A DNA stretch of 64,000 nt from Marthasterias glacialis (Eukaryota > Echinodermata > Asteroidea > Forcipulatida > Asteriidae): the NCBI GenBank assembly GCA_911728455.2, contig OU452225.1, positions 16,900,731-16,964,730 of the forward strand. Reading direction: 5' to 3'. A program made the translations under genes and the position numbers. Shown here in pieces: positions 23,463 to 35,000 of this stretch. Each line of letters begins with the position of its first letter. Position 1 is the first letter of the stretch. Below the pieces are notes generated by a model. That model was not told the origin of the DNA. It worked only from the letters and a program-made list of their open reading frames with translations, and did not search any database.

Positions 23463-24712
23463 ACCCAACTGAAAAAGATTTGTGAATTCCCTAATTGAGC
23501 TTGTGTTTTTTTAGTATTTGAAATAATCAAACCCATTAGGACATCTGAATCACTATGTTTGACCGATCAATTAACTTATCAGATAATTCCAATCAGTGCT
23601 ATAAAAATATTGATTTACATTAACACACACTTCTGAATAAGTAAGTTACTGAAGAAGTTCTCCAAGCTACTAACCACACATATCGTGGAATTAGTGTATT
23701 TCAACAAAAACAATTACCAGTTCAATATACAGTTCTTTACATAATGTTGCTTATGACAGTCTCTCACCTTATTAGTCGAAGGGCCATGTCACATTGGAGC
23801 AATTTACAGACAACAACTGTACGTCAATCTCCACATAATTGCCTGGGCAGTAAGATACTGATAGGAAAATTAATGTTGTGCAACCGAAGTGTTCCTTTTG
23901 CATGCAGTGCAGTTGGTTGCCTGTAGAAATTGCCCTGTATGGCAAGGCCCTAAGTAAGCAAATTTGTCTTAAGTAAAGAAACATTTTCTTCTTGCCTCCT
24001 GGAATTAGGCTTCGGTGAATCGGCATAATATTAAGAGATTATACAAACTCACTAATAATTTATACTATACCTTTGTAGAGATTGTGCATAAATCACAGCA
24101 AATTAATTTTTAATTGGAGTATATACTATTTAGTCCTTAAAATAATGTAATTTGCTCGAAAAGTGAACTAAGGTAAATTACCGAAATAATTTTTGAGAAA
24201 AATTATTTTTAACATGTTCTTTTTTACCCACCATCAAATATGTAGGTAGGTTGCCTTCATCGGAAAAGATCTGCATATGAATACCTTGGAGAATTTATAC
24301 ATTCTAATTAAAAACCACAATCTTCAGGGATATATGAAATTTTGATATTAAAACCGTCTTTTGAAAGTAGTGAATAGACCCCTTGCATGAAGGCCACAGC
24401 ACTGAGACCAAACAATTAAAACGTGAACGAGTGTACACACCATGCAAAACGCTCAACCAATGATAGGTATGCCTTTGACATCAGTGAGGGCGCTGTTGGT
24501 TCGTTATTTCAAATGCATAGGGGTTTTAGAACTTTTTTTCTGCTCAGCAGAACTTTTAAAAGCAACATTTTCTAGATCCTAACACCGCAGTTTTAAACAT
24601 ATTACTAAAATCTCAGCTGCAATAATATTGAAATAATATTGGTGCATAAAAGTACATAAAAAATGTCTTCAAAAGTAATTATAAAGCCATTATCAAATTT
24701 TAAAGTATCTAG
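23463..24712. other. Intergenic, no gene recognised
   Basis: AT-rich sequence 3' of gene 1. No conserved coding motif, repeat array or RNA gene was seen. Confidence 0.4.
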
Positions 24713-24718
24713 TTTAAT
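24713..24718 (-). terminator. Candidate poly(A) signal of gene 1 (ATTAAA)
   Basis: Minus-strand ATTAAA lies about 470 nt after the gene 1 stop codon and just beyond the minisatellite. I saw no canonical AATAAA between it and the stop. Position and sequence are compatible, but no cleavage evidence is available. Confidence 0.3.
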
Positions 24719-24722
24719 AATG

Positions 24723-25186
24723 TCTGTTTACATCAATTCCCGTGTCTGCCTGTAACCATCAGGCATCTGATTAATGTCTGTTTACATCAAGTTTCTTGAC
24801 AACCGGTAACCACCAGGCATCTAGTCGAGGTCTGTTTACATGAAATCTTTTGACTATCTGTAACCACAGGCATCTGGTTAAGGTCTGTTTACATTGAATC
24901 TTTTGACTACCAGTAACCACCAGGCATCTGGTTAAGGTCTGTTTACATCAAATCTTTTGACTACCAGTAACCACCAGGCATCTGGTTAAGGTCTGTTTAC
25001 ATATTATCTTTTGACTACTGGTAACCACCAGGCATCTGGTTAAGGTCTGTTTACATACTATCTTTTGACTACCGGTAACCACAAGGTCTGTTTACATCAA
25101 ATCTTTTGACTACCAGTAACCACCAGGCATCTGGTTAAGGTCTGTTTACATATTATCTTTTGACTACCGGTAACCACTGGTATCTA
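24723..25186 (-). repeat. Minisatellite (about 54-62 bp unit, about 8 copies) at the gene 1 stop codon
   Basis: The unit, on the plus strand, reads GGTCTGTTTACATCAAATC, TTTTGACTACCAGTAACC and ACCAGGCATCTGGTTAA. The array forms the start of the 3' UTR of gene 1. Its last copy (ACCACTGGTATCTAGTTAT) runs into the stop codon at 25184-25186, so the terminal coding bases resemble part of the unit. Confidence 0.75.
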
Positions 25187-28100
25187 GTTATCATCAAGCT
25201 CTGGATTGATGACGCTGACATTCTCATAGACTGCTGGTGACATGCATGACTGTAAGCAATAACATTGATCAGAAAAGAAAAGAGGAAACAAAATCAACTT
25301 CGAGGTTAAAAAAAAATCAATTTCGTGTTGTCCTTTCCTTAAATAAGATTTGAAAAGTGTAACATTAAATAAGTATAAACGAGGTATTGCTGTGTTATGA
25401 ATCATTAATAGGACTATGAATAAATTTGTAGGATGAAATGATTCTCCCAGAATCAACTGGTATGACGGGAGCTTCGCTATTTACAAATTTTATTTCGAGA
25501 TTTATGTTAAATCAGTTGAAGAGTTATTTCATAAATAATTAACATAGAACTTACATTATCAACTGGAGCATTTCTTATTTTCTCCAGCACTCCAGTGATC
25601 TCTTTGAAGCTTGGTCGCTTGTTTGAAGATCTCCTCCAACATCTCAACATCAATGCGTAACTGAATAATCAACACATGAACGGGTGTTAGGAACTGTTAT
25701 TTTTCTCTAAGCAAAAAGCAAACATGCTGAAATGCACAAATGTTTTAGATTAGACACGAGGGAAATGCTAAGCGTAATTATTGGAATTTAATTCAAGTAT
25801 CAAAGACACTGCATAAATATAAAGCAGTGGTGTTGACATCAAGGATGTAGACAACTTAAGGGTAGCTTGTTTGCTTTCTGAGAAAATATTCGATATTACC
25901 AATTATGGAAACAGGTAGACTCGAGAAGAGTCTCTAATTCTGTTTTCATATCTTTATTTCTACTAGGATCTCATGTCTTTATTATTTTATTCTTACATAT
26001 CAGCCGGGCAGTTTTCAGGTTGAGGCATCCGGTATCCATCCAATAATTGATCAGCCAAGTCTTTGGTCTGAATACCCGGGTAGGGAGTTCCAGCTAAAAG
26101 TTTAACACAAATGCTATCTCATACACTCTTAAAACTGTCCGGGTCATATTTGACCCGGATTGGGTCAAATCTGACCCAGAATCTGGGTTCTATTTGGCGC
26201 GACCACTTCATGGTTACAGTGACCCGAAAATGTGGTCAAAAGATTTGACCCAGAAATGGGTCATTTAAACTGACCCTTTTAAGGGTCAAGAAATACAACA
26301 ATACCCCAAATCTGGTCAACTAAAATTACCCCAAATTCCGGGTCAAACATGTTGACCTAATTTTCCGGGTTTCAACCCGGAGTATGGGTCACATAAGACA
26401 AGCATGTCTTCCATGTATTACTGAGCATATTGTTCTATGGCAATCATATTTTTTAATTCTTAATTCTAAAACATTACGTTGTTTCTCAATTTTCTTTACA
26501 AATTGCCACATTTTCTTCATTTTCTTCATTTCTATGGTTATCAGTGATTCTTAAATATCAGATTATTTCAGTAGGCAGCTGTTACCAGTACATACCGAAT
26601 GTCACAATCTCCCAAAGTAAGATTCCAAAAGACCATCTATATTTCAATCAAAATAGAAAATTGCAAATATAAATCAAACAACTTATACAAGATTGAACAT
26701 AATTAGTCAAGTTATACTTAACTCTCATAATGTCACTATATGTTCATCTCCCTAACAATAGAGTACGAATCGGTATAGTTATAAAATTATTCATATAAAA
26801 TAACAACTATCACCTGATGTTTATAAAACGTTTACACATGTTTGTCAAGGTGAATTTAAAGGTGAACATTTTGTGTCCTTAGGTTGACCTATTATAGATT
26901 AGAAGATACTGACTGGTGACCTTTCCTTTGTCACAGTTTGCTTCATCTATGATTTAAGTAATAAGAGGTTCTATAATGAATAATTCATGATTTGTGACCT
27001 ATAGATTGGAAGATACTGACAGGTGACCTTTCCTTTGTCACAGTTTGCTTCATCTATTATTTAAGTAATAAGAGGTTCTATAATGAATAATTCATAATTG
27101 TTGGCCTATAGATTGGAAGAGACTGACTGGTGACCTTTCCTTTGTCACAGTTTGCTTCATCTATAATTTTAGTAAGAGGTTCTATAATGAATGATTCATG
27201 ATTTGTGACCTATAGATTAGAAGATACTGACTGGTGACCTTTCCTTTGTCATAGTTTGCTTCATCTATGATTAAAGTAATAAGAAGTTTATTAATGAATA
27301 ATTCATGATTTTTGACTTACACGTCACTTTTAGAGACATAACGTCGATGAGTCAAGGATTCGATGGCCAACCAGCGAACAGGAATCCGGGTCTAAATTAA
27401 AAGAACACTGCAGAGCTTGAATGATTTGCCAAACATTTGTATCAAACATTAAAGTGTCATGTATGCTTCAAAAATGGCGTTTGCTGATTTTCATCACATG
27501 GGATTTGACCGATTTTCAACACAAGTATCTGGGTTTGATTCTGTAGTTGTAGGGACGTAATTGTTACTGAGATTAAACAATAGGTCAATTTTAACTACTG
27601 GTTTCCCGAAGGAATAGGCCTAGAATTTAGTCCAAACCCCTGCTTCACCTCACCTTAGATTCCTGAACATAAACGTCTTCTCCTCTAGATAGTCCAAAAT
27701 CAGAAACCTTAGCAATCAACTCTTCCCCAAGAAGTATGTTCCTCGTTGCTAAATCACGATGAATTATCTGCAGGAATAGTAATGCAGCATTTTATTTAGT
27801 TAAAAATCTTCTTGAAATTACAATTAAGATTAATGACTAACATGAATTGCTATCCAATAACACAAATATAAAACAACCATAACGCCTGATACTAATGTGT
27901 GATGGACTGGACTCCAACAATAATTGTTTTCAAAATAACTTACTCCTGCATCAGAGAGATGCTGCATTCCTTTAGAAACGTCCACACCAAACTTCAGCAA
28001 TTGTGACATAGTAACAGTAGACGCCCTGTACTTAGTCTGGTCCTGTTGTAGCTGAATAGGGCGGTTTTTACGCAGATAGTTACGTAAGTTATCCCCAGGA

Positions 28101-29086
28101 ACAAACTCCAACGCAACGTACAGAGTTCCTTGATGCGAAAATAAACATTGAGTGGACCTAAATGTCTTTTGATCACGGTATCACGGTTCTACAAAATCGA
28201 AACGTGTAAAACTTTCAAAATAAAGGTTTAACGCTCTCTGATCTGAAATTTACTTCAGAAAAACGTTTTAAAAGTTTGTTACTCAACTGGATTTGCGTTC
28301 GAAGGTCAAGAAGTAAAGTCAAGCTCGACAGGCATTTCATACTAGATTTCCGGTTCTGTTTCTTAAATAACCCTATGACTTCTAGTTACTAAAATGTTCT
28401 AATACAGTTGTTGTAAAAAAGAAAACAATATATTTTCATTTAGTTTCTCGTAGATGTTGTTACTTTATTCAATTTTATTTATTTTAGTTGGGGGTGGGGT
28501 AGGAGTTGTATCTGAGACCAGATTTCTACGTTGTTCTAGAAAAGTGATAATTTGCATGAATTATAATTATAGATATCCATACCTTCGTTAAAGCACGCAC
28601 CCAATAAACCGACGACATTTGGGTGTGTCCCAATTACTGTCATAGTCTGAAATTCTTTCAAAAAGTCATCAGCGGCATCATCAGAGGCACCAGCTGGAAA
28701 GGGATTCCGTTAATAAAAACAACATGTTATCAACAAACAATGGAAACTATCGAGAACCAACACTAAAACGGGTTGTATAAGACTGAACAAAATAAATAGA
28801 CATAGCTTTATTAAAGTAATATACTGAATTATTATTGACCTTTGAGCATTTTGATGGCTGCTTTGTTGACTTTTCCTTTCATCTTAATTCCACCAAGTCG
28901 TACTTCTCCAAAATTTCCTTTTCCGAGTATTGTATCTTCAACAATCAAATGTTTCCATTGAATATCCCAGTCAACTGCCCATTCTGGAAGACCGATGTTC
29001 TCGTAGATATCTGTATCTTCATTTAAATGTGCAACACTTGATGACTGGTTTGTGGCAACAGGTTTGGGACGAGTTCTGGACAGATC
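25184..29086 (-). CDS. Gene 1 intracellular tyrosine kinase domain
   Basis: Nine exons encode roughly residues 1245-1589. Visible are the Gly loop GKGNFGEV (about 1299), the ATP-binding Lys in AAIKMLK (about 1323), a helix-C Glu in FLKEFQTM, hinge LYVALEFV, catalytic HRDLATRN (Asp about 1430), DFG (about 1448), [28 protein letters not shown] and [13 protein letters not shown]. The insert [17 protein letters not shown] and the activation segment [12 protein letters not shown] match the Tie/FGFR/PDGFR-like class, closest to Tie2. All catalytic residues are present, so an active kinase is expected. Two Tyr-x-Asn motifs flank the domain: IYENIG before it and VYENVS near the C-terminus. The stop is TAG at 25184-25186. 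Confidence 0.88.
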
Positions 29087-32000
29087 CTTATCAGCCAAAA
29101 TACAATACAATTATCAATATTTATATCGGTATTGGAATCTGTACTTAAAAATACAATTCATAAACCTAATTAACGCGAACAACACTTCCCGAGTGACAGC
29201 TTGTAACAAATGAATATAAATATATATAGGAAATAAATGTTTACTTCTTATCAAACCAGTCATGGTATCGGTGATAAAGTGTTATGTTTTTGCAAACTAG
29301 GTTCTTATGATATATACAATTTTGATTAAGCTATAATTTTCTCTCACCATTCCTTCAACCTGTCCTCTTGAGCCTGCTAGAGCATTCCTGTGAGCTTTCC
29401 TCCACTTCAGGCAGATGATGATTAAAATCGGTACGAGAATTAAGATAATAACTCCAAAGACGATAAGTGGCACAATCAATGGTGCGTTTCCACTCAATTG
29501 AGTTTTGACTGAAAAATAAATGATTATCCTCATCATGTAAAATGAAAAACAAACAATTCCATTGATTTAGAGGTCAAATAACGCTGCAGGTGGCTGGATG
29601 AAAAAGTTTAATTTCTCATCTTCCTTGAAATAGTTGTTGTATTAAAGGGGAACATAAATTCAAAATAGTACAATCAAGCGAGTACACCTTTAACACAGCA
29701 GAATCAAAAGATATATACAAAATCAACATTTTGAAGTTAGATGCTTAATTCCAGGAATCATTTTCAATCACTCAATGATTTGAACCAAAGCTCGAAGTAA
29801 ATGACCTTAATTATTAAGTGCAGAGTCACCATGACGTGCTTTTGTATACAATGTGTACAATGTTTCTATCAGTGGTTTACTCTGTAAATGTTCTCAGTTC
29901 AAAATGGGTTTTCCTTCAAAATATCAAATGTGCTATCGTCTGTACACCTTCACAATTGCTCAAAACTTGAATTTTAATATCGCTTAATGTTTATTACCTG
30001 TAACTGGAGGCGAGTACGTGACAGTTGCATCCTGTAATCATCAAAATAGTATGAGGGATCCGTTCTTAATTAGATAGTTATAATTATAGAATTTGAGGCA
30101 TTGCCTGGTGAGGTATCAATGTACATTTGGTTTGCGATAACACCATATGATTATATCTACTTTGCTATATACAGTAGATTGTTCTTGTGAGAACTTGTCT
30201 TGCTATTATTCTACTACCGCGGAGTAGGTTTCGGAATTCGGGAGACAACGTAGTTCTGAAAAGAACTGTCCTGCTTTTTAAGTACTACCTGGGGGTAGGA
30301 AATCGGCCGGGACTACTACTACTTTTTCGCTTAGTGGATTGGGGGGACTTGTTGGATAACTTCACTACCACGGAGTTTCAACATTTCGACTAGCCGGCTC
30401 TAGTTATCATCAGGAGACTGAAGAATGTTTGAGATGCTGGTCTCTTTATAGGTGTTCAGAGGTTTCAGTGTAGAGTCAGCACTGCTCTGATTGGTTCTCC
30501 TGAAAGGAGAACTGTGGTTGGTGGGCTCAGAGCCATTGTGGGGTCTGCCCATTGTGTGTGGATGCCCTGTGTACTGGGGCGTGTCAGTAGACTGTGGGAT
30601 GTCAGTGGAGTAGGGTGGTAGGATTGTGTGCCAAATGCTGCTAATGAAATAGCCTATGTCCTGAGGAACAGTATTGTGTTTATGTATCTCAATAGCTTCT
30701 CTGATACAACGTGTATACCAGTGTTTCTCAGAGGCTATGTTTCGAGCTTGTTCCCAATCAATAACATGGTCTAGATCAGCAGAGTGTTTGACAATGGCAG
30801 ATTTGTCATATTCCCCTCTGCGGCCATGGGCTTTATGTTCTTTGAGCCTTGTGTTAAGGTCTCTACCAGTCTCGCCAATGTATACTTTACCACATGAGCA
30901 AGGAATTCTGTAAACTCCTGCTTGACTGCTGGAGTCATGCTTGTCTTTGTGGGTGTAGAGTTTGGTCTCTAGCTTATTGCGAGTTCGGTAGTAGACCTTA
31001 ATATCCGCTTCTTGGAGGATACGTTGGATGTTGTGTGAAGTGTGGCCATTGTACGGAAGGACCGCAATAGGCATATCTTCAGAGTTTGAGGTTTGAGACT
31101 TGTTCTTAGATATGAACTCTCGTTTATTAGGTTTGTACCCATTCTCTTTTAGCACTCTGTTCAGGTGTTCCAGTTCATTTGGTAAATGTTCTTTGTCACA
31201 GATTATGTGTGCCCTTCGAAGTAGGGTGCGGTTCACTGAGGCTTTCACAGAAGGAGGATGAAATGACCGAGCATTAAGATAGCGGTCTGTGTGTGTTGGT
31301 TTTCTGTACACGGAATGTGCAAGAGAACCATTTGCCTTCTTGGAAATGAGCACATCAAGGAAAGGTAATGAATCAGATGTCTCTGTTTCCATGGTGAACT
31401 GTATGTTTGGATGTTGCCGGTTAAGATGACTGAGGAAATCATCAAGGTTTTCAGAGCCATGCGACCAAATGATGAACGTGTCATCAACATATCAGAGCCA
31501 CAGTTTGGGTTTGAGTCGAAATCTTTCTGTTCGAAATCTTCCATGAAAATGTTTGCTAAGACTGGGGAGATTGGAGACCCCATTGGGGTGCCCACAGCCT
31601 GTCTATAATACCCATCTCTCCATTGGAAGTATGTGGACTTCACACATGTCAATAATAGATCATGGATTTGGTCTGGCGTTAGACTGGTTCGGTTTGCTAA
31701 AGTTTTATCTTGTTCAAGTACCGATTTGGTAATTTGGCATGCTTCTTCGGTAGGTACATTCGTGAATAGTGATTTGACATCAAAACTCACTGGTACATTG
31801 GAGGACTGTAATTTAATTCCCGAATTGGGTACTTGGTGAGGCGTTTTACCCACAAGTGGGTGTAAGAGTTTTGTCAAGTGCTGAGCGAGGTTGTAGGTGG
31901 GGGAACCTCGGGAGGAGACAATCGGTCGCAGTGGTTTGTCTGGTTTGTGGATCTTTGGTTGACCAAAGAATCTGGGGCACTTTGTGGCAGAGGGCCTGAG

Positions 32001-35000
32001 GTGCCTTTATAACGGAGTGGGTATGGCAGTGCTACGGTTCAGAGCGAGGAGCTTGGCAGCCAACTTCTTTTCAACTGATGGGATCGGATTCTTCTTTAGA
32101 CGGACATATGTATCTGTGTCAAGAATGTCATGAACCTTATGATCATATTCAGTACGATCCATCACAACAGTTGCATTGCCCTTGTCTGCCTTCAGGATAT
32201 GTATAGAGGGATGTGTGAGGAGACAATTGATAGCCTGAAACTCAAGCTTGGCTAGGTTGGATTTCGGAGGTTTAGAGTTTTTCAAGACCTCATAGTTATA
32301 ATTGTTATCAGTCATATAACTGTCTACAACATTGTGACACAAGGCATCCATTAACGTGATAAATGTCTTCTTTGTTTCTTTCCAATTCATGATAAATGCT
32401 TACCGTCCCGTTTCCCCTGCTAACCGCTCCAACACGAATGTCATATGTTGCTCCTGTGTCTAGTGGTGCATTGTAGAAGCCCCCATACATTCCACCATCT
32501 CCAACTACAAAAGAGTCTTGAATCATCTGCTTGGATAGTTCAGCTGCAATGTAGTCATCACGAGAGGCATCATAATGGATGGGATCTAAAGCTTCTCTCT
32601 TCGTCTTAGATGCAGTCTTCTTTACATGAATCACATAGGATCTGAAGTGAGAGTTACAGTGCTTTGGTTATTGTATAAAAATTAATATGGCCAGCACTAT
32701 TAAATACAAATCGAACAGCAAAGTTTTGTTTTTATGTAATTTTTTGTAGTTGGATGATTGGACCAACGTTTGGCGTTCGTATGTTACATTCGTATTATCA
32801 ATGTTTAACATCCTTCAAGCTGAAATACTTACGTAACGTAGCCATCATCAATGGCTGGCTTGATACTGATGGTTACTGTAGTGGCAGTTGCTTCATTTGG
32901 GTTTACACTTGGTGTCAGTGGTGAAGGAGGGTCTGTAACGGACGATTAGCAGGCAATTAAAGGGATTATAAAACAGGTCCATTTACATCTAGATCCAAGC
33001 CGCATAAAGTTTTCGAGTTTTGCATTATTTATATGACTGGTTTCTTTGTGAAAAAAGTTTGGCTGTCTACATTTTTTTTTCAAACCATCGACCGAAAATA
33101 AAGCTGAGCTACACCTACACAAAGTAAACACAACATTGTCAAATCGTCAACAGTGATCAAAGATAATGTTCGTTGGTAAAAAAGAAATTAAAAACACTAC
33201 ACAAAATTCATCAAACAAAAACTAGCAAAAGAGAAGATTCGTAAGACATGGATTGCCACCAGTTTAGAAATTCTGTTTAAAAACAGTTTTGGGGCTATTT
33301 TGAACATCCATGTAAATGAAGAGCAAAGGAAGATAAACAAAGCATCTTCTCAATTTGACTGATTTATTGAAGGAAACACTGCTGTACCTTCCAGTGATTT
33401 CGTGAACACTTCCAGTACTATCGGGCTTCCAGTGAACATTTGGTTCCTTGCCGAAACCGTGAACTCATATTTTGTTGTTGGTTCCAGATCGTTGGTGGTG
33501 ACTCTTTCAATCCCAACTTCAAATCCCAAATACGCACTATCTGCAACAAAATCCACCCGGTGACGTTTCTCTACAGCTCGGTGTTCCACCTGGTCAGTAA
33601 AAGAATGTGTGTGTAATTAACAGGATTTTGTATAGGATATTAAAATTTGCAATAAGTTGAGGTTTTTGGATCATAAGAAACATAAATTATGTTATACATC
33701 TTATAACAGCCTGGTAGCGACATATTAAAATAAAAGCACAATATCACAAATTAAAATAGTAAGTGAACATATTAGCTTACAAATGAGTTTGAATATCAAA
33801 CATTCATTGGTTTTTTCATATACATTATTTTTATCTTACTAAAGTAATTTTCAAATGACGAAAAGGGGGAAATATTTCAGTATTACTATCTTTGCATTGC
33901 ACAATGAGTAAACTTTCAACATTTTATATCCGCTTGTCTGTACTGTTAAAAAAACCTTTGTTTTTACTTTGACAACATCTTCAGCTTTGAAGATTTTCAT
34001 CATAAAACTTAATTTTGTTGGCTTCAGTAATTTACTTACTATACCAAATTGGTACATACAATGTACTTCATGATTTGTCCATTCGGGTTCAGTGGTGGAT
34101 CCCATTCCAAGGTAACTGACTTATCAGTTTGATCCGTCGACCGAAGATTCTCTACTGGACCAGGAACTAAAACAGAAAAACATTCTTTATAAGTCTGTAG
34201 TTCCTGAAACATAATGCTCGTATAGGAACGTTGATATAAACAATGAACTTAATAATAGTGTGTATAACTTCAGGTTCTACTGTGCATTTTCATTCGTGAC
34301 AAAAAGTTACCTCCTATTTTTGTTGTTCCAATGACGCCAGTGCTCCAGTCACCGTTACCTGCAGAAGTCTTGGCTCGAACCTTTGCGTTTGAAATAAAAA
34401 TGGAACTATGTTACGAAATATTCCAGACGTTTGTCCTCATAAAAAATGTGTTGAAAATACACTTTGTGAAAGCGTAACAAAATACACAAAACATACCTTT
34501 GTGAAGTAATTGACACTTGCCATGAGGTTCTCAATGACTTCACACCAACATGCCTGTGGATTTTTTCCACAGAACTCTGCAAAATACTGAGTATACAGTG
34601 CTTAACACACATCGGTGTATGGGGTAAAATTTAACTTCTATTAAAATTGACTAATGAAAAGTAAAATTCGACCTGCCTCTAGCTGCCGGGCAAGCTTGGT
34701 GCTTAACACACATCAGTGTTTGGGTAAAACAAAAACAATGCAATTAAACATTCTTGCATATGTTTGTCCAGATCATAATCTTATTGAAAATACAACTTCT
34801 GTAAGGGTAGCGAAAAAACACAAAACATACCTTGATAAAGTAATTGATATTTGTCATGAGGCCCTCTATACGATACTTCAATGACGTCATACCAACGTCT
34901 GTCTTTATGGTTGCTGATGCTTCATCTTCCATGGATGACCAGTGCGAGATATCATAGTTGATTACGATTCCATGGGGAGGATCAGGCTCTGTCCACTCCA

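Larger units (their letters stand above)
30178..32392 (-). mobile_element. Penelope-like retroelement, 5'-truncated and inactivated
   Basis: A minus-strand element encoding a reverse transcriptase fused to a C-terminal GIY-YIG endonuclease, the architecture of Penelope-like elements. The 3' part after the coding region (30178-30399) has hairpins (GTTCTTGTGAGAAC; AGTTCTGAAAAGAACT) and a hammerhead-like core. The element sits in the intron between exons 32404-32641 and 29998-30031. Recognisable element sequence starts within about 15 bp of the donor GTAAGC (32398-32403). Confidence 0.75.

Noticed and set aside
24723-25183. CRISPR-like array of regularly spaced repeats
   Set aside because: The whole unit is repeated without unique spacers, and the genome is eukaryotic. 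It is a minisatellite.
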